Of a stretch of DNA of 64,000 nt, positions 51,079 to 60,257 are shown piece after piece. Position 1 is the first letter of the stretch. Each line of letters begins with the position of its first letter. Location: contig CALKDK010000010.1 in the NCBI GenBank assembly GCA_938084055.1, positions 1-64,000 of the forward strand, read 5' to 3'. This DNA comes from an uncultured Luminiphilus sp. (lineage in GTDB: Bacteria; Pseudomonadota; Gammaproteobacteria; Pseudomonadales; Halieaceae). The notes under the pieces are model-generated. The model did not search any database, was not told where the DNA came from, and saw only the letters and a program-made list of their open reading frames with translations. A program made the position numbers and the translations under genes.

Positions 51079-52407
51079 ATGAAGCAGTCCGAGACTAACG
51101 ATCGCCAAACCTTATTACTGGCTTCTTCCGCCATCAACGCCTATCCCCTACTGGGGCAGAAAGAGCGGCCGATGCCTTCACCCCAATTTTCTGATGCCCT
51201 GGATGCGGCGGCGGTTTCCGGAGAACTCGACGGCGGTCTGGGTTTGCAGGTTTACCTGCCATTTTGTGCTTCGCGATGTGTCAGCTGTGACCGGGTCGCG
51301 GAAGTGACTTCAGACCCGACGGTTATAGACAACTATCTCGATGGACTCTCCCGAGAGTTCGATCTCATCAGTCGACGCATAGGGCGTGGTCGGCCACTAT
51401 CCCAGCTGCTTATTGGCGGGGGCACGCCCAGTTTACTGTCAAACGCCCAGTTGGCACGACTTGCCCAGCTTCTGGAGCGACATTTCGCATTGGAAGATGA
51501 CTGCGATACCGTCTTTGAGATCAATCCTGACCGGACATCCCTGACCCAGCTGGAACTCGTGAGGGGATTGGGATTCCGCAATATCAGAATTGAACTTCGT
51601 GAGCTCGACCCAGAGTCAAGGCAGGGTTTGGGAAGGAGCTATTCGCCAGAGTTGCTCGCTGATGTTGTGGGTAATGCCCGCAGCGTAGGCTTCGATACGG
51701 TTACCCTGGAGTTGCTCTACGGTTTGCCCGGGCAGTCGGTGAAAACGGTGCGGGACAGCCTGCGTTTAATTACCGAACTCAACCCGTCGCGGATTACCTG
51801 TCGATCGTTTACCCGTAACGAGCAGCGCTTTGAGCATCAGCGCGTCATCGAACCGCATAGCATGCCGTCCGTTGCAGAAAAAATGGCCATGTTTGTCGGT
51901 GCTATTGATGAGATGGAAGCCGGTGGCTATGAATGGGTGGGTATCAACAGCTTCGTAGCGCCGGGTGATGCCCTGAGCGTGGCTCAGGCAGAGGGTCGGT
52001 TGCTACGCAATCGTCTGGGTTACACAGATCGGCCAACTCAGGTCATGCTGGGGGTTGGACTGGGTGCCATCTCGGAACTGCCAAATCTGATATCGAGAAA
52101 TCATGTTGACCTGGGCCAATGGCATCAGGCGCTGCGGCACAGCGAGCACCCGGTTAGTGCCGGCGTACCCTATACAGAAAAAGAGTCCAGACAAAAGCGG
52201 TTACTGCACAAGCTCAGCGTGTCCCTGCAGGCGCCTCTGTCAGAGTTTCAAGGCGAGGAGCAGGACGAACTGCTGGCCAAACTACAGGCTGCGGGACTTG
52301 TTACTGCGGAGTCTTCCTGGGTTCGTGTCACGCCTTCGGGGCGGGTAAATTTCATGCAACACTGGGATCCCTTATCCGGCGAGCTTCGGCTGGCCAGCGG
52401 CGGGTAA
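51079..52407 (+). CDS. HemN-like radical SAM protein with divergent active site
   Basis: A 442-residue protein from the ATG at 51079, which has AGGAGG six bases upstream. The radical SAM motif is present (Cys63, Cys67, Cys70), as are GGGTPS at 113-118 and the HemN-like C-terminal domain with SVAQAEGRLLRNRLGYT and MLGVGLGAISEL. In coproporphyrinogen dehydrogenase (HemN) a fourth Cys follows (CxC) and the later GVQDF segment helps bind the second SAM; here these read CDRV and ELREL. It may be a true oxygen-independent coproporphyrinogen oxidase that diverged, or a related enzyme. It sits 219 bases after puhE, convergent with idi. Confidence 0.8.
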   Translation: MKQSETNDRQTLLLASSAINAYPLLGQKERPMPSPQFSDALDAAAVSGELDGGLGLQVYLPFCASRCVSCDRVAEVTSDPTVIDNYLDGLSREFDLISRRIGRGRPLSQLLIGGGTPSLLSNAQLARLAQLLERHFALEDDCDTVFEINPDRTSLTQLELVRGLGFRNIRIELRELDPESRQGLGRSYSPELLADVVGNARSVGFDTVTLELLYGLPGQSVKTVRDSLRLITELNPSRITCRSFTRNEQRFEHQRVIEPHSMPSVAEKMAMFVGAIDEMEAGGYEWVGINSFVAPGDALSVAQAEGRLLRNRLGYTDRPTQVMLGVGLGAISELPNLISRNHVDLGQWHQALRHSEHPVSAGVPYTEKESRQKRLLHKLSVSLQAPLSEFQGEEQDELLAKLQAAGLVTAESSWVRVTPSGRVNFMQHWDPLSGELRLASGG

Positions 52408-52663
52408 GCCGCTGAGGCGTCGATAGGACCTGATACTCGCCGGGTCCAAAATCCGTCTCGGTGTAAGGCAAGCTGATCGTGACTTTCCAGATTTCGCATC
52501 CGAGAATTTTATAGCGGGTATCCCGCAGGCGCAGCGTAAACTTTTCGCGGTCAATTTTGTTCTTGAGAAGAAATCACTTCGGTTAGAGCGCCGCAGGAGG
52601 GCATGTGCCTGGGTCGGGCGGTACACAAGCAAAACTGTCGATCTCCCGCAAATGGCACTTATC

Positions 52664-53236
52664 TTACGTCAGTCGCGTGACGTCCTCGGCGAAGGGGCCC
52701 CGCAAAGCTTTCCATTCGAGCAGGAACCAAGGGGTGAATGTGTCCGGCTCCTGCGCGACCCAGTGGTCAACGTCGGCTATGTTGAACCAACCCCATTCTT
52801 CCACTTCGTCAGGGTGGGGGGTGATCTCAACGGCTTCCTGTAAATGCCCTATGTAAACCGCACACAGCTCATGCTCTGTTCCCACTGTGCCAAAGTGTGC
52901 CTGGTATTCAAATTGATATAGCCAGGTCAGGGGAGTTTGTATCCCGAGTTCCTCCCGGAGGCGACGGTGGGATGCAGCCCGATATGACTCCCCACGGCGG
53001 GGATGGCTGCAGCAGCTGTTGGTCCAGTAGCCTGGCCATAGTGGTTTGCCCGAACTGCGCTTGTGCAGCAGGACCTGCTCTGAACCAGCATAGATAAAGA
53101 TTGAGAATGCCCTGTGCAGTCGTCCCCCCGGTTGGTGAACTGCTACTTTTGGTGCCGTGCCCAACACGCGGTCGACTGAGTCGACCAGGATCAGATCTTC
53201 CGTGTCAAAAGAGACAGCGCCAAGCGTATTACCCAT
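52664..53236 (-). CDS. idi: Isopentenyl-diphosphate delta-isomerase, type 1
   Basis: A 190-residue Nudix-fold isomerase making dimethylallyl diphosphate for the C20 tail and carotenoids. It has LHRAFSIFIY, the active-site Cys in WTNSCCSHPRRGES, REELGIQ and the Glu pair in PDEVEEWGWF. It lies beyond the puf terminator on the same strand. The ribosome site before the ATG at 53236 is weak. Confidence 0.93.
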   Translation of the reverse strand: MGNTLGAVSFDTEDLILVDSVDRVLGTAPKVAVHQPGGRLHRAFSIFIYAGSEQVLLHKRSSGKPLWPGYWTNSCCSHPRRGESYRAASHRRLREELGIQTPLTWLYQFEYQAHFGTVGTEHELCAVYIGHLQEAVEITPHPDEVEEWGWFNIADVDHWVAQEPDTFTPWFLLEWKALRGPFAEDVTRLT

Positions 53237-53387
53237 GGCATTTTCCTAATTCGAAAGAGTAAAGTGACCCGCCCCGAAGGGTGCCGCAGTGATTTCACAC
53301 CAGGGTGATCGAGTTGGCACTGGGGGAAGCGCATGATAACTCGATTCGCTGCGGACTAAGAGGGGAGCTGTGTCCTCTCTCCGGGTC

Positions 53388-53416
53388 AAAAAGATCCTGG
53401 CCTCAGAGAGGCCAGG
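53388..53416 (-). terminator. Intrinsic terminator of the puf operon
   Basis: On the minus strand a perfect 9-bp stem CCTGGCCTC / GAGGCCAGG with a 3-base loop (53416-53396) is followed by ATCTTTTTGA. It begins 13 bases after the pufA stop, so it should end the crtEF-bchCXYZ-puf transcript and protect its 3' end. Confidence 0.88.
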
Positions 53417-53428
53417 GCTATTACCGCC

Positions 53429-53611
53429 TCACTTTCGTTCGGCGGGAAGGGCTTCCATATGGCTCGCTGCTGCCATTGCTTCGCCATCGAGCCAGTTGTA
53501 CTTACCTGAGCTCAGTAGGACGAAGTGAATGAACAGTGCGAGAACAAATAGGAACGCAGCGTTAGCCACGAGCACCCGGCGCGGATCAAATAGCATCCAA
53601 ACTCTGTGCAT
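53429..53611 (-). CDS. pufA: Light-harvesting complex 1 alpha subunit
   Basis: A 60-residue LH1 alpha polypeptide: N-terminal [14 protein letters not shown], one membrane helix (about residues 15-35) with the bacteriochlorophyll-ligating His in [10 protein letters not shown], then YNWLDG. The ribosome site GGAGAGAG is close upstream. It is the last gene of the operon, 76 bases after pufB, an unusual position since pufBA normally precede pufL. Confidence 0.96.
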   Translation of the reverse strand: MHRVWMLFDPRRVLVANAAFLFVLALFIHFVLLSSGKYNWLDGEAMAAASHMEALPAERK

Positions 53612-53687
53612 TTTTCTCTCTCCGTACAGTTAAGCGACCTTGTCCTTTAACAGGATGCAGTCGCGGTTTATCGGTGTTTACCCAGGG

Positions 53688-53837
53688 TTACGAGAACCAG
53701 GGTTGCCACATCCAAATTAGGACGTGGGCAACGACCGCGATCGCAACAAAGCCCAACCACCCTTGCATATAAGCACTGTGGAATTCCTTGGCTTCATTGC
53801 TGGTCAGCCCAGATGGGCTACCGCCTTGCTCACTCAT
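53688..53837 (-). CDS. pufB: Light-harvesting complex 1 beta subunit
   Basis: A 49-residue LH1 beta polypeptide found by direct translation: MSEQGGSPSG then LTSNEAKEFHSAYMQGW, a membrane helix with the ligand His in VVAHVLIW, and the terminal MWQPWFS. GGGAGG lies seven bases before the ATG, a strong ribosome site fitting high antenna demand. It lies downstream of pufC, with 177 bases containing two hairpins between them. Confidence 0.96.
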   Translation of the reverse strand: MSEQGGSPSGLTSNEAKEFHSAYMQGWLGFVAIAVVAHVLIWMWQPWFS

Positions 53838-53951
53838 GGTTTTACCTCCCATGTTTAGTCAAGCCAGATGCCGCAGTGATGCCAAGAAGGCTTCGGTGCG
53901 ACGGTTCTTTAGGAGTCTCGGCCAAGCTTCGACCGTGATTCCCAACCCCTG

Positions 53952-53972
53952 CACCGGGGGATCACCCCGGTG
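53952..53972. other. Hairpin in the pufC-pufB spacer
   Basis: CACCGGGG and CCCCGGTG form an 8-bp stem around a 5-base loop. No T-run follows on the minus strand, so it is more likely an RNA-processing or stabilising element for the pufBA segment than a terminator. Confidence 0.6.
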
Positions 53973-53983
53973 GAGAGATTCCT

Positions 53984-54002
53984 GCCGGCCAGTTTCGCCG
54001 GC
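53984..54002. other. Second hairpin in the pufC-pufB spacer
   Basis: GCCGGC at 53984-53989 and 53997-54002 can pair around a 7-base loop, 13 bases after the pufC stop on the minus strand. Weak alone, but with the next hairpin it makes a structured junction before pufBA. Confidence 0.45.
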
Positions 54003-54014
54003 GGAGGAGGGCGA

Positions 54015-55166
54015 CTACTCGCTGGTAGTCATTTCCTCCTCAATAATTTCTTCAACGGCTTCCTGCATCGCGTCCCCTGCTTCGGGATCGTCCATCGGTG
54101 CCGTCTCCATAGCTTCTTCCGCGGCGGGCTCGGTTTTTGCCGCCAGTGTGTAGCGCGCCAGATTCGGATAGTCCTGAATCATGTTGGCTCCGAGCAGGGG
54201 TTTATATGCCCCCTGATGGCAGGTCGCGCAGTTCACTTTCAGGGGGTCGCCCATTGGGCCTTTGCGGTGGTCTGGGAGCCAGTCGGCGGTGTCATTCACG
54301 TACTTGTTGTTCATTTCACGAACCATACGAATGCCATACCAGGCTTTTACCCTGGCCGGTGAGCTTTGCTCCCAGTCATAGAAAGCTCGTGTGTTGTGGC
54401 AGTGAGTACAGTTGACCCCCAGCGAATCAGAAAAGTGCATCATCAGGCTGTAAATCCACTCTGTTTGTTTCACCGAAGAGCGGTTTCCCGTTGGTAGAGC
54501 GGTCCTTCCTGCGACCCGCCAGGGGAGATCCTTGGCCTCCTCCTCATCGCCTTCGAGATAGGGTGTCAGTGGATCATTGGGCAGCGAACTGTAGGCGGCC
54601 GTTACGGACGCTATGTTCTGGCCCGCTGTCATCACCCCCGGCGCGTGTGGCTGCCCGGGGTCGGTGGCCCATACGTTGGCGGGAATGTTCAAACCCCGAT
54701 GGCAGGTGTAACAGGTGACACCGGCACCGCCCACATGATCACCCCAGGCCACGTTCGCGTTTTGGGTCATTACGGTCATGACCCGAGCGACACGCTTGGT
54801 ATATTTCGTGTCGTATTGAAAACCCTCGTCTACGTGACAGTAGTTACAGCCCTCTTCGGGTGACACCCACTCGGTCATAGCGACCATCAGGCGCGAAAAC
54901 TCCCCCACACTCAGGTCACCCAGCACCTGGACGTTTTCGTACACATCACCCGCCCTGGGCCCATCTGATGATACTGGGGGCTGCGGTGTTGGTACCTGGT
55001 TTGCGGCGACGGTAGCAGCGAGGATCTTGGGGTTGGCGACCAGCTCCTGGCCAACGCCCCGGTAGCCCAGTTGGACCGTCTCTGGTGGTGGTTTCTCACA
55101 TCCTGTCAGCAGAAGCGTGCTTGCCAGGACAGCCACGGTGGCGCGTAAGAAGTGATGCGTTTTCAT
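54015..55166 (-). CDS. pufC: Reaction-centre tetraheme cytochrome c subunit
   Basis: A 383-residue periplasmic subunit that rereduces the special pair. Four heme motifs stand at residues 107-111, 152-156, 253-257 and 313-317 (CNYCH, CYTCH, CTHCH, CATCH). A lipobox ends at Cys23 (LTGC), predicting a lipid anchor. The last about 40 residues form a strongly acidic tail ([16 protein letters not shown] and EEIIEEEM) not needed for heme binding. It overlaps pufM by four bases. Confidence 0.96.
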   Translation of the reverse strand: MKTHHFLRATVAVLASTLLLTGCEKPPPETVQLGYRGVGQELVANPKILAATVAANQVPTPQPPVSSDGPRAGDVYENVQVLGDLSVGEFSRLMVAMTEWVSPEEGCNYCHVDEGFQYDTKYTKRVARVMTVMTQNANVAWGDHVGGAGVTCYTCHRGLNIPANVWATDPGQPHAPGVMTAGQNIASVTAAYSSLPNDPLTPYLEGDEEEAKDLPWRVAGRTALPTGNRSSVKQTEWIYSLMMHFSDSLGVNCTHCHNTRAFYDWEQSSPARVKAWYGIRMVREMNNKYVNDTADWLPDHRKGPMGDPLKVNCATCHQGAYKPLLGANMIQDYPNLARYTLAAKTEPAAEEAMETAPMDDPEAGDAMQEAVEEIIEEEMTTSE

Positions 55167-56140
55167 TGGTTCGCCTCCATCATCATTGGATCAGCTACGG
55201 GTACCGCGTCGATGACTGGGTAGGCCGGTGCGATACCGTGCTTGACGCCCCACAGGTACCAGTTCTCAACTACTGTTCCGGTCAGCAGGATGCCTATGCC
55301 GCCGGTGATAACGGTGAGTACGGCAAACCACCATGCCCAGCGGTGAATTGATTCCATAGAGGCGTTGAAGCCCATGCACCAGCGCCAGTACAGCATTGAT
55401 CGCTCACCGGCTGTGCCGATATCGGTTACCTGATCGATTTCACGGTCACCTCCGTACCGGCTGACGGCGAGGATGGTGGCTCCGTGCATGGCAAACAGGA
55501 TTGCCGAGCCGTACAGAAAGGCGATGGATAGCATGTGGAATGGGTTGTAGAACAGATTGCCGTAACGCATGGAGAATGCCGCGGTCCAGTCCAGGTGGGG
55601 AAATATGCCGAAGGGCACAGCCTCACTCCAACTGCCCATCAGGATGGGACGGATAAAGCCCAGTACCAGGTACAGCCATATGGCAGCTGCAAAGGCCCAT
55701 GCCAAGTAATTGCTCATTCCCAGGTTTCTGGAGATTGTGAAGGTCCGCCACCACCAGAGCAGGATAGCTGCTGTGAGGAAGAAGCCCGCCATCAACCACC
55801 AGCCGCCATCGTGGAGTGGCGGAATACTCAGTCCATACTCCGGGGGGGGTGGCTCCAGAGCCAGCCAGGGTAGCTGTCGCATGAACTCAATAGGGTCCCA
55901 GTTCACAGACGCCATCATGTTGAGGCCGATAATCTCAAAGGCGATGAAACCGCAGATAAATGCCAGGAAGCCAGACGGGCCAAGGTAGATGGGTCCGATC
56001 TGCGCATCGCCCAGCTTGCCAGCGAGCCAGCTGTGAACAGGACCGCCCATACGATGCTCTTCGTCCTTGCCGATTGGAACCCCTGGGTAGTCGGGTGCTT
56101 CGGCCTGAACCTGTGTAAATATATTCTGATATTCGATCAT
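55163..56140 (-). CDS. pufM: Reaction centre subunit M
   Basis: A 325-residue five-helix subunit binding the special pair, QA and the non-heme iron. [25 protein letters not shown] contributes pigment and Fe His ligands, [15 protein letters not shown] the Fe-ligating Glu, and [12 protein letters not shown] the last Fe His. It starts 14 bases after pufL and overlaps pufC by four bases. Confidence 0.97.
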   Translation of the reverse strand: MIEYQNIFTQVQAEAPDYPGVPIGKDEEHRMGGPVHSWLAGKLGDAQIGPIYLGPSGFLAFICGFIAFEIIGLNMMASVNWDPIEFMRQLPWLALEPPPPEYGLSIPPLHDGGWWLMAGFFLTAAILLWWWRTFTISRNLGMSNYLAWAFAAAIWLYLVLGFIRPILMGSWSEAVPFGIFPHLDWTAAFSMRYGNLFYNPFHMLSIAFLYGSAILFAMHGATILAVSRYGGDREIDQVTDIGTAGERSMLYWRWCMGFNASMESIHRWAWWFAVLTVITGGIGILLTGTVVENWYLWGVKHGIAPAYPVIDAVPVADPMMMEANQ

Positions 56141-56154
56141 GATTCAGTCTCCCC

Positions 56155-56979
56155 TCAGTTCCAGATCGGCAGTTCGAGCCACCAGTTCCACCATTCTGGC
56201 CAGCCTCTGGTCCAGAAGGGTCCGCTGATGACAATGCACACCGCACTCCAGAAAGCCGCGCCAAGGGCGATAAACAGGCCAAGGCGGTGAATGCCCAATG
56301 CGCCGATGGAGTAACCAATGTCGTCTCTGAAGAACGTGTTTTCATGTTCTCCGGTTTTGACCTTTTCCCCATCTCGTGGGTCTGTGGCCATCAAAATGAG
56401 GGAGCCGTGCATCGAGAGGGCCATGGCAGTCGTGAAGAAGAACGTAATGGCGATCATGTGGGCTGGGTTGTAGTGGAAATGCAGGAACTGGTACCCCACA
56501 TTGGACACCCAGTCGAGGTGACTGAGGATGCCGTAGGGAAAGCCATGGCCCCATGCGCCAAGGAGCACTGGCCGAATGACAACGAGCGTCACGTAGGCGA
56601 GGACGGCGTAACTGAATGCGAAGGGTACATGGAGGCCCATACCCAGTTTGCGCGCGATTTCTGCCTGTCGGAGTATCCAGGAGACGAAGGCTCCGATGGC
56701 ACAGATGGTGACCAATTGCCAACAACCCCCCTCTGCGAAGGGGGCAATCCCCAATCCATAAGACAGGTCGGGCGGGGCGATGTTGATCCTCCAGATGTTC
56801 CAGGTATCACCCATGGAAGCGCCCACCAAAATCAGCGCTGTCCCGAGAAGCGCGAAGAAGGCGGTGCTGACCCCAAAGAAGCCCACATAAAAAGGCCCTA
56901 CCCAGAAGTCAAAGAGGTCTCCTCCGATCAGGGTGCCGCCCCTGACACGATACTTCCTCTCAAAACTCAGTAATGACAT
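56155..56979 (-). CDS. pufL: Reaction centre subunit L
   Basis: A 274-residue five-helix subunit, starting [20 protein letters not shown]. Helix D shows [25 protein letters not shown] with the special-pair and Fe His ligands, helix [17 protein letters not shown] with the other Fe His and QB region. GAGGGA lies six to seven bases upstream of the ATG. It directly follows pufQ, where pufBA would be expected. Confidence 0.97.
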   Translation of the reverse strand: MSLLSFERKYRVRGGTLIGGDLFDFWVGPFYVGFFGVSTAFFALLGTALILVGASMGDTWNIWRINIAPPDLSYGLGIAPFAEGGCWQLVTICAIGAFVSWILRQAEIARKLGMGLHVPFAFSYAVLAYVTLVVIRPVLLGAWGHGFPYGILSHLDWVSNVGYQFLHFHYNPAHMIAITFFFTTAMALSMHGSLILMATDPRDGEKVKTGEHENTFFRDDIGYSIGALGIHRLGLFIALGAAFWSAVCIVISGPFWTRGWPEWWNWWLELPIWN

Positions 56980-57042
56980 GTCATGTCCCTCAATCCGTAT
57001 GCGTCGCCATCCCTGGCGGGCCGCCGGTTATCACTCCTCGGT

Positions 57043-57067
57043 AGGTGCGACCTTCCCGGCCGCACCT
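57043..57067. other. Hairpin in the pufQ-pufL spacer
   Basis: AGGTGCG and CGCACCT pair with an 11-base loop in the 93-base space where pufBA sit in other purple bacteria. No T-run follows. It may affect transcript processing; evidence is structural only. Confidence 0.4.
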
Positions 57068-57072
57068 GCTTT

Positions 57073-57294
57073 TCAAACGCGCATGAAGGCGTAGGGGATT
57101 ACGCCGTATGCCGCTTTTTTTGCCGCCTGGAAGCAGCTTTCATTGGGAGAGGCGTGTGCGACTGGCTGGAAAGTCAGCCTGCACAGCACCGCTCCTACGA
57201 AAAACCAGCAAAAAGCAAGCAGAAGCAGAAGCCGAAACTGCAACTGCTCTCCCAGCGTTTGCTGATGTACTTTTTGTCCCGTCGAATGGCTCAT
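57073..57294 (-). CDS. pufQ: PufQ-like protein
   Basis: A 73-residue protein starting at the ATG at 57294, with GGGAG seven to eight bases upstream. It has one membrane helix (about residues 20-41, FRLLLLLAFCWFFVGAVL) and a C-terminal AAKKAAYGVIPYAFMRV similar to the conserved end of PufQ. Position between bchZ and the reaction-centre genes also fits. PufQ affects bacteriochlorophyll delivery to complexes. Divergence leaves some doubt. Confidence 0.68.
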   Translation of the reverse strand: MSHSTGQKVHQQTLGEQLQFRLLLLLAFCWFFVGAVLCRLTFQPVAHASPNESCFQAAKKAAYGVIPYAFMRV

Positions 57295-57312
57295 CACCTT
57301 TCTCCCTTTCAA

Positions 57313-58755
57313 TCACGCTGCAGAGCCGGTCTTCACCTGAAGTCCGGCACGCAGTACGTGTTCTTTACTGACAGCAATTGCGCCTTGATGGCGTGCTGAA
57401 TGCTCAGCGGCATCGCGGATTCTCTTGGCCGCGGAAATACGAACTAACACCGGCTGCTTGGCAACCAGGGTTTCGAGTGTTTTTTCTGCTTCATCCGCCC
57501 AGTGCAGGCCGTGTCGGGCAGGCGTGGCTTCCACGGCATCCATTTCTGTGCCCAGTGGCAGAATGTGGAACAGGGCATCAAAGAGCGCATTGCAAACTTC
57601 CTGCAGCAGGTACGTGGCGCCGCCATAGCCCATAAAGGGTGTCCCCGTGTGTCGCCTGATGATCGTGCCCGGCAGTGAGGCGGGGATGTAGATGCTCTTG
57701 CTGCCCAGCTCGGCGAGGTACATACGCTCGTTGTAGCTGCCAAAGCATATGAGCGGGGAGGTCTCGGCGATGGTGGCGCGTATAGTTTCATTGTCGGGCT
57801 TTACCCCGGGTTTTCGCGAGAAATGAAAGCTGCAGGGCAGTCCCATTTCATCCTCCAGAAAATGCCGGACGCCCCGGGTATAGGTTTCCGTGGCTGAAAT
57901 GCCGAAATTGGCCGTTCCAAAAAAGTCCTGAGTAACGGAGCGCCATAGATCCCACACCGGCTTGAGCGTGGTGTGCCGCTCCTGCTCGATAAACGGCTCT
58001 GGATCGATATTCAACTCAGCTCCGAGGGCACGCAGAAATTTGGTGGTGCTGTGCAGACCGAACGGGGCCTGGAACCAGGGTTTCTCCAATGCCTGGCATA
58101 GCTTGGCACCAAATTCCCGGTACATGCAGACGTTTGCATCAGCATCCCCGAGCGACGGTATATCATCCAGATGGCAGCCCAGTGGGAAGACGCGGTTGAC
58201 CCTGACCCCCATGCCCTCAACCAGGCGCACGATTTCGGCCTGGTCGGAGGCCGTATTAAAATAGCCGTAGGCGGGGCCAATAATATTCACTGAGGGCGGA
58301 CCCTCGGTCTTTGGCACTTTTCTTTTCTTTTTCTTGCCGCCGTACTGTTCCCAAAGCCAAACCAGAGCCCGATCAGCGCTCTGCCATTGATCCTCATCAA
58401 TGGTGCGCGGCAGGAAGCGCTTTATGTTGGTGTCCTCGGGGGTAACACCGCCGCCGATCATCTCAGCGATCGATCCGGTCACGACAACGCTGGGGCGATC
58501 GGCATCAAGAGTTTGATGTGCGCGCCTGAGTGCACCCTCTGTGCCCCGCTGCCCGAGTTCCTCCTCGGCGAGGCCGGTGACGACGATTGGCAGTTCATGG
58601 GGTGGTAGGCCATCGGTGTAATGGAGCACTGACGTTACTGGTAAATTCTCACAACCCACGGGCCCATCGATAATGACCTGCAGGCCTTTGACTGCGGTGA
58701 ACACATAAACCGATCCCCAGTAGCCGCCAGCTCTGTCGTGATCCAGTACCAGCAT
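57313..58755 (-). CDS. bchZ: Chlorophyllide reductase subunit Z
   Basis: A 480-residue nitrogenase-like subunit that pairs with BchY and is fed by BchX to reduce ring B of chlorophyllide. Landmarks are the N-terminal [44 protein letters not shown]-type region and, after residue about 140, a basic GGKKKKRKV linker. The start overlaps the bchY stop by one base (TGATG). Confidence 0.95.
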   Translation of the reverse strand: MLVLDHDRAGGYWGSVYVFTAVKGLQVIIDGPVGCENLPVTSVLHYTDGLPPHELPIVVTGLAEEELGQRGTEGALRRAHQTLDADRPSVVVTGSIAEMIGGGVTPEDTNIKRFLPRTIDEDQWQSADRALVWLWEQYGGKKKKRKVPKTEGPPSVNIIGPAYGYFNTASDQAEIVRLVEGMGVRVNRVFPLGCHLDDIPSLGDADANVCMYREFGAKLCQALEKPWFQAPFGLHSTTKFLRALGAELNIDPEPFIEQERHTTLKPVWDLWRSVTQDFFGTANFGISATETYTRGVRHFLEDEMGLPCSFHFSRKPGVKPDNETIRATIAETSPLICFGSYNERMYLAELGSKSIYIPASLPGTIIRRHTGTPFMGYGGATYLLQEVCNALFDALFHILPLGTEMDAVEATPARHGLHWADEAEKTLETLVAKQPVLVRISAAKRIRDAAEHSARHQGAIAVSKEHVLRAGLQVKTGSAA

Positions 58756-60257
58756 CAGGCGACCTCCCTAGGGGTAACCAGACCGGCACGGTCCGCTGTG
58801 TCTTCGGTCCACACGCCAGCGGAGTCGCCCTTGCCAACCCCTTCAAAAAAGCTCTCCATCGAATCAAAACGGGCTTTGTTGTTGATCGCCGTATTGATCA
58901 CCTGGCTCAGCGATCCGGCGCCTGCTGGTCCCATCAGGGGTCTTGCAGAGATCAGGTTGGTAAAGTAAAGCGAGGGTGTTCCCTGCTGCTTGGCGTGCTG
59001 TACGACAGGCGTTGTACCTATGGCCAGATCGGGCTCGAAAGCATCAACGGCACAGAGGTCATCTTCGAGGGAAGCTCGAAATTTTACGGTCACCCCGTGG
59101 GCCTCCAGCCATTCACGGTCTCGGGCGTTCCAGCGGGTCGCAGGGCACGCACTGCCCACGTAGCGTAGGTCGGCTCCGCTTTCGACCAACAGGCGGCCTA
59201 CCAGCAGTTCAGAACCCTCATAACCGGATAGCGTGATGCGTGCTTTGATTGGATTGGCCTGTATTGCTGAGGTGATCGCTGTGCGCATCGCGTCACGATG
59301 CTTCGCTATGATGTCTGCCGGCGCACCCAACGCTGATCCGACAGCCTCGAGCCATTCAGCAGTGCCCTCAGCACCGACGGGTGCGGAACCAATTACGGGT
59401 TTGCCAGCGGCTGTAAACTCGCGGTTACAGGCGCTGTAAAACGGATGCAGCATGGCCACCAGGCTGCTGTCCAGCGCAGCGTAGAGCTCGCGCCACTCGC
59501 GAGTCGGGACAACCGGTCCGGCGCTGGCGCCGAGTGGGGCCAATAGTTTATCGATGATGATCGCATCCACAGGAAAAATTTCACCGAGGAGGGCGACAGC
59601 GGGCTTGCTGTCAGCCTCAGTGCCGGAGGGGCGCGCCACGGGTCCGGCCGCGATCTCAGTTCTTGCATACTTGAGCATCGCAGCAGCCAGCACATCCTTG
59701 GCCTCCGCGTGGGTGGGGACGCCAAATCCGGGCACATCAATGCCAATAATCCGAACACCGTTGATGGACTTCGGCAGTAGGTCCAGAGGTACACCAGATG
59801 CCGTGGGCACACAGAGATTAATAATCACGACGGCGTCGTATTTATCAGGATCCGCGAGGATGTGTACGGACTCCCGAATGTCCTCAAAAAGCTTTCCGGT
59901 TACCAGCGTCTCAGAGTCAAAAGGAACATAGCCCACGGTGCGCCGCGCACCGTAAAAGTGTGAGGTGAAGGTGAGCCCATAAACACAGCAGGCGGAACCA
60001 CTCAGTACCGTAGCGGTACGCCGCATTCGCAGGCCCACCCGCAACGAACCGAAGGCGGGGCACATGCTTTGTGGTTGGTCATGGGGGCCGACTGGGTAGT
60101 CCTTGGCATATTGATCCAGGATTTCCTGATTGGCCTTACCCGCGGCCTCATCACGTAACAACCGGGAGCTGCCACCGCAGCCGGGCGCATCGCCAGAGTC
60201 CTCATTCACCACCGGGATGTAGTCCTGCACGGCTGGATCCGGGTCAGACATTGTCAT
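58755..60257 (-). CDS. bchY: Chlorophyllide reductase subunit Y
   Basis: A 500-residue partner of BchZ. Cys residues in [35 protein letters not shown] and NLCVPTASG fit the cluster region of BchY. The start at 60257 overlaps bchX by 14 bases; a second ATG at 60251 is possible. Confidence 0.95.
   Translation of the reverse strand: MTMSDPDPAVQDYIPVVNEDSGDAPGCGGSSRLLRDEAAGKANQEILDQYAKDYPVGPHDQPQSMCPAFGSLRVGLRMRRTATVLSGSACCVYGLTFTSHFYGARRTVGYVPFDSETLVTGKLFEDIRESVHILADPDKYDAVVIINLCVPTASGVPLDLLPKSINGVRIIGIDVPGFGVPTHAEAKDVLAAAMLKYARTEIAAGPVARPSGTEADSKPAVALLGEIFPVDAIIIDKLLAPLGASAGPVVPTREWRELYAALDSSLVAMLHPFYSACNREFTAAGKPVIGSAPVGAEGTAEWLEAVGSALGAPADIIAKHRDAMRTAITSAIQANPIKARITLSGYEGSELLVGRLLVESGADLRYVGSACPATRWNARDREWLEAHGVTVKFRASLEDDLCAVDAFEPDLAIGTTPVVQHAKQQGTPSLYFTNLISARPLMGPAGAGSLSQVINTAINNKARFDSMESFFEGVGKGDSAGVWTEDTADRAGLVTPREVA

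Noticed and set aside
50906-51079. Small plus-strand ORF between puhE and the hemN-like gene
   Set aside because: No ribosome site before its ATG, low-complexity tail, no recognised domain; it ends at the next gene start and looks like leader sequence.
52514-52526. GCGGG/CCCGC hairpin between hemN and idi as a bidirectional terminator
   Set aside because: Five-base stem with no adjacent T-run on either strand.
52352-52573. Minus-strand open frame with plausible-looking translation (DREKFTLRLRDTRYKILGCEIWK) in the hemN-idi gap
   Set aside because: It has no usable start codon or ribosome site, is preceded by two stops, and its 3' end overlaps hemN. It may be a decayed remnant, but I could not support a gene or name a family.
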